This document shows, in pieces, positions 40,510 to 41,161 of a stretch of DNA of 41,161 nt. The first letter of the stretch is position 1. Every line of letters begins with the position of its first letter. Below the pieces are notes generated by a model that searched no databases, had not been told where the DNA came from, and worked only from the letters and a program-made list of their open reading frames with translations. The translations under genes were made by a program, and so were the position numbers. This stretch comes from Basidiobolus meristosporus CBS 931.73. Its lineage: Eukaryota; Basidiobolomycota; Basidiobolomycetes; Basidiobolales; Basidiobolaceae. The stretch is from contig MCFE01000737.1 in assembly GCA_002104905.1 (NCBI GenBank), positions 1-41,161 on the forward strand, read 5' to 3'.

Positions 40510-40999
40510 GGGGGAGGAAAGTCACCAAGTGGTGAAATCTTTATTTACTTATGACAAGTATCTAAAGAAGCCAAGTTAATCTGAAGTAATTCCTAGAAAG
40601 CTAGGTCTGAGAGATATCTTCCTGGTAAGCCAGGTCTGAGGGTTGAGAAGCTGAGTGGTACTATATTTCCTAGTTAGCTAGGTCTGAGAGAGGTTTCCTG
40701 GTAAGCCAGGCCTGAGAAGTGAGAATCTGAATATATCTGAGCTAAGTTATACTGGTTTGCGGTAGCTGAATTGTGGCCGGAATGGCCAGTAGACTGGGGG
40801 AACTGAGATGAATTTCTGGGCAATCACTGGCCAAATTTACTAGGCAAATCTGACCAATTAGCATTTCAAGGATTTCAGCCAATCAGAGCCTTTACTTTGC
40901 CCGATGGTTGATCAAGCCATCTCCCAATGAGCACACATCAATTTATTGATCAAATTTTGCTGGATCCAGGATTTGAACCCACAACCATGGGTATGGAAG
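40510..40999 (-). mobile_element. Subtelomeric SINE-like unit 2 (489-bp tandem unit)
   Basis: Second unit, offset exactly 489 bp, with roughly eight differences from unit 1. The B box is at 40969-40979. Its tRNA-like head touches the telomere repeats directly, and its C-run tail touches the head of unit 1, so the two lie head to tail. The A-box half of the tRNA is missing in both units. Confidence 0.75.
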
Positions 41000-41161
41000 G
41001 GTTAGGTAGGGTTAGGGTTAGGGTTAGGGTTAGGGTTAGGGTTAGGGTTAGGGTTAGGGTTAGGGTTAGGGTTAGGGTTAGGGTTAGGGTTAGGGTTAGG
41101 GTTAGGGTTAGGGTTAGGGTTAGGGTTAGGGTTAGGGTTAGGGTTAGGGTTAGGGTTAGGT
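41000..41161 (+). repeat. Telomere, (TTAGGG)n
   Basis: About 25 TTAGGG repeats to the end of the window. The first is imperfect (TTAGGTAGGG). The G-rich strand runs 5' to 3' towards the end, so this is a right chromosome end, as for most filamentous fungi. Confidence 0.98.

Noticed and set aside
40020-40999. 489-bp units as LTRs of the adjacent gypsy element
   Set aside because: The gypsy LTR is a different sequence (37876-38131). The units lack TG...CA ends, carry a tRNA-like B box and match the LINE tail instead.

Overview
This is the right-hand end of a fungal chromosome. The last ~160 bases are (TTAGGG)n with the G-rich strand running off the 3' end. Genes have short GT-AG introns (53-77 nt, some with a CTAAC-type branch site), TATA boxes 40-130 bp upstream of the start, and fungal products: CCR4-NOT subunit NOT2, a CotH-family secreted protein, a hevein-type chitin-binding protein with a GPI-like tail, and an AA11-like LPMO with a chitin-binding module. 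CotH plus secreted M15 peptidases and chitin-active proteins makes an early-diverging (zygomycete-grade, perhaps Basidiobolus/Entomophthorales-like) fungus my best guess; that placement is inference.

Layout. 1-6.3 kb: small-molecule enzymes on the minus strand (a dead NAD(P)-dependent reductase, an alpha/beta hydrolase, a SAM methyltransferase). 6.3-11.6 kb: AT-rich, gene-poor DNA with repeat relics and a solo LTR. 11.6-15 kb: two paralogous methyltransferases sharing an almost identical 293-bp block. 16.2-22.9 kb: the conserved core, with NOT2, CotH, chitin-binding protein, tRNA-Thr and a GDSL esterase. 22.9-24.4 kb: AT-rich repeat relic. 24.4-31.8 kb: a duplicated secreted-enzyme cluster: M15 peptidase, M15 peptidase, beheaded LPMO, M15 pseudogene, intact LPMO. 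32.3-33.9 kb: two tiny cystine-knot-like secreted peptides with identical mature sequence. 35.9-41.2 kb: the subtelomere proper, consisting of a non-LTR retrotransposon, a truncated chromodomain Ty3/gypsy element, two tandem 489-bp SINE-like units and the telomere.

The most interesting part is the terminal 5 kb. The non-LTR element ends, on the minus strand, in a hairpin-bearing tail that runs into CCCTAA repeats. The 489-bp units carry a tRNA-like 3' half with a Pol III B box and end in a related tail. This looks like a telomere-targeted LINE with a SINE that borrows its tail, a partnership I do not recognise as a described fungal system. The secreted-protein cluster acts on chitin and possibly peptidoglycan- or peptide-type substrates outside the cell and is expanding by segmental duplication and gene conversion, as is typical of subtelomeres.
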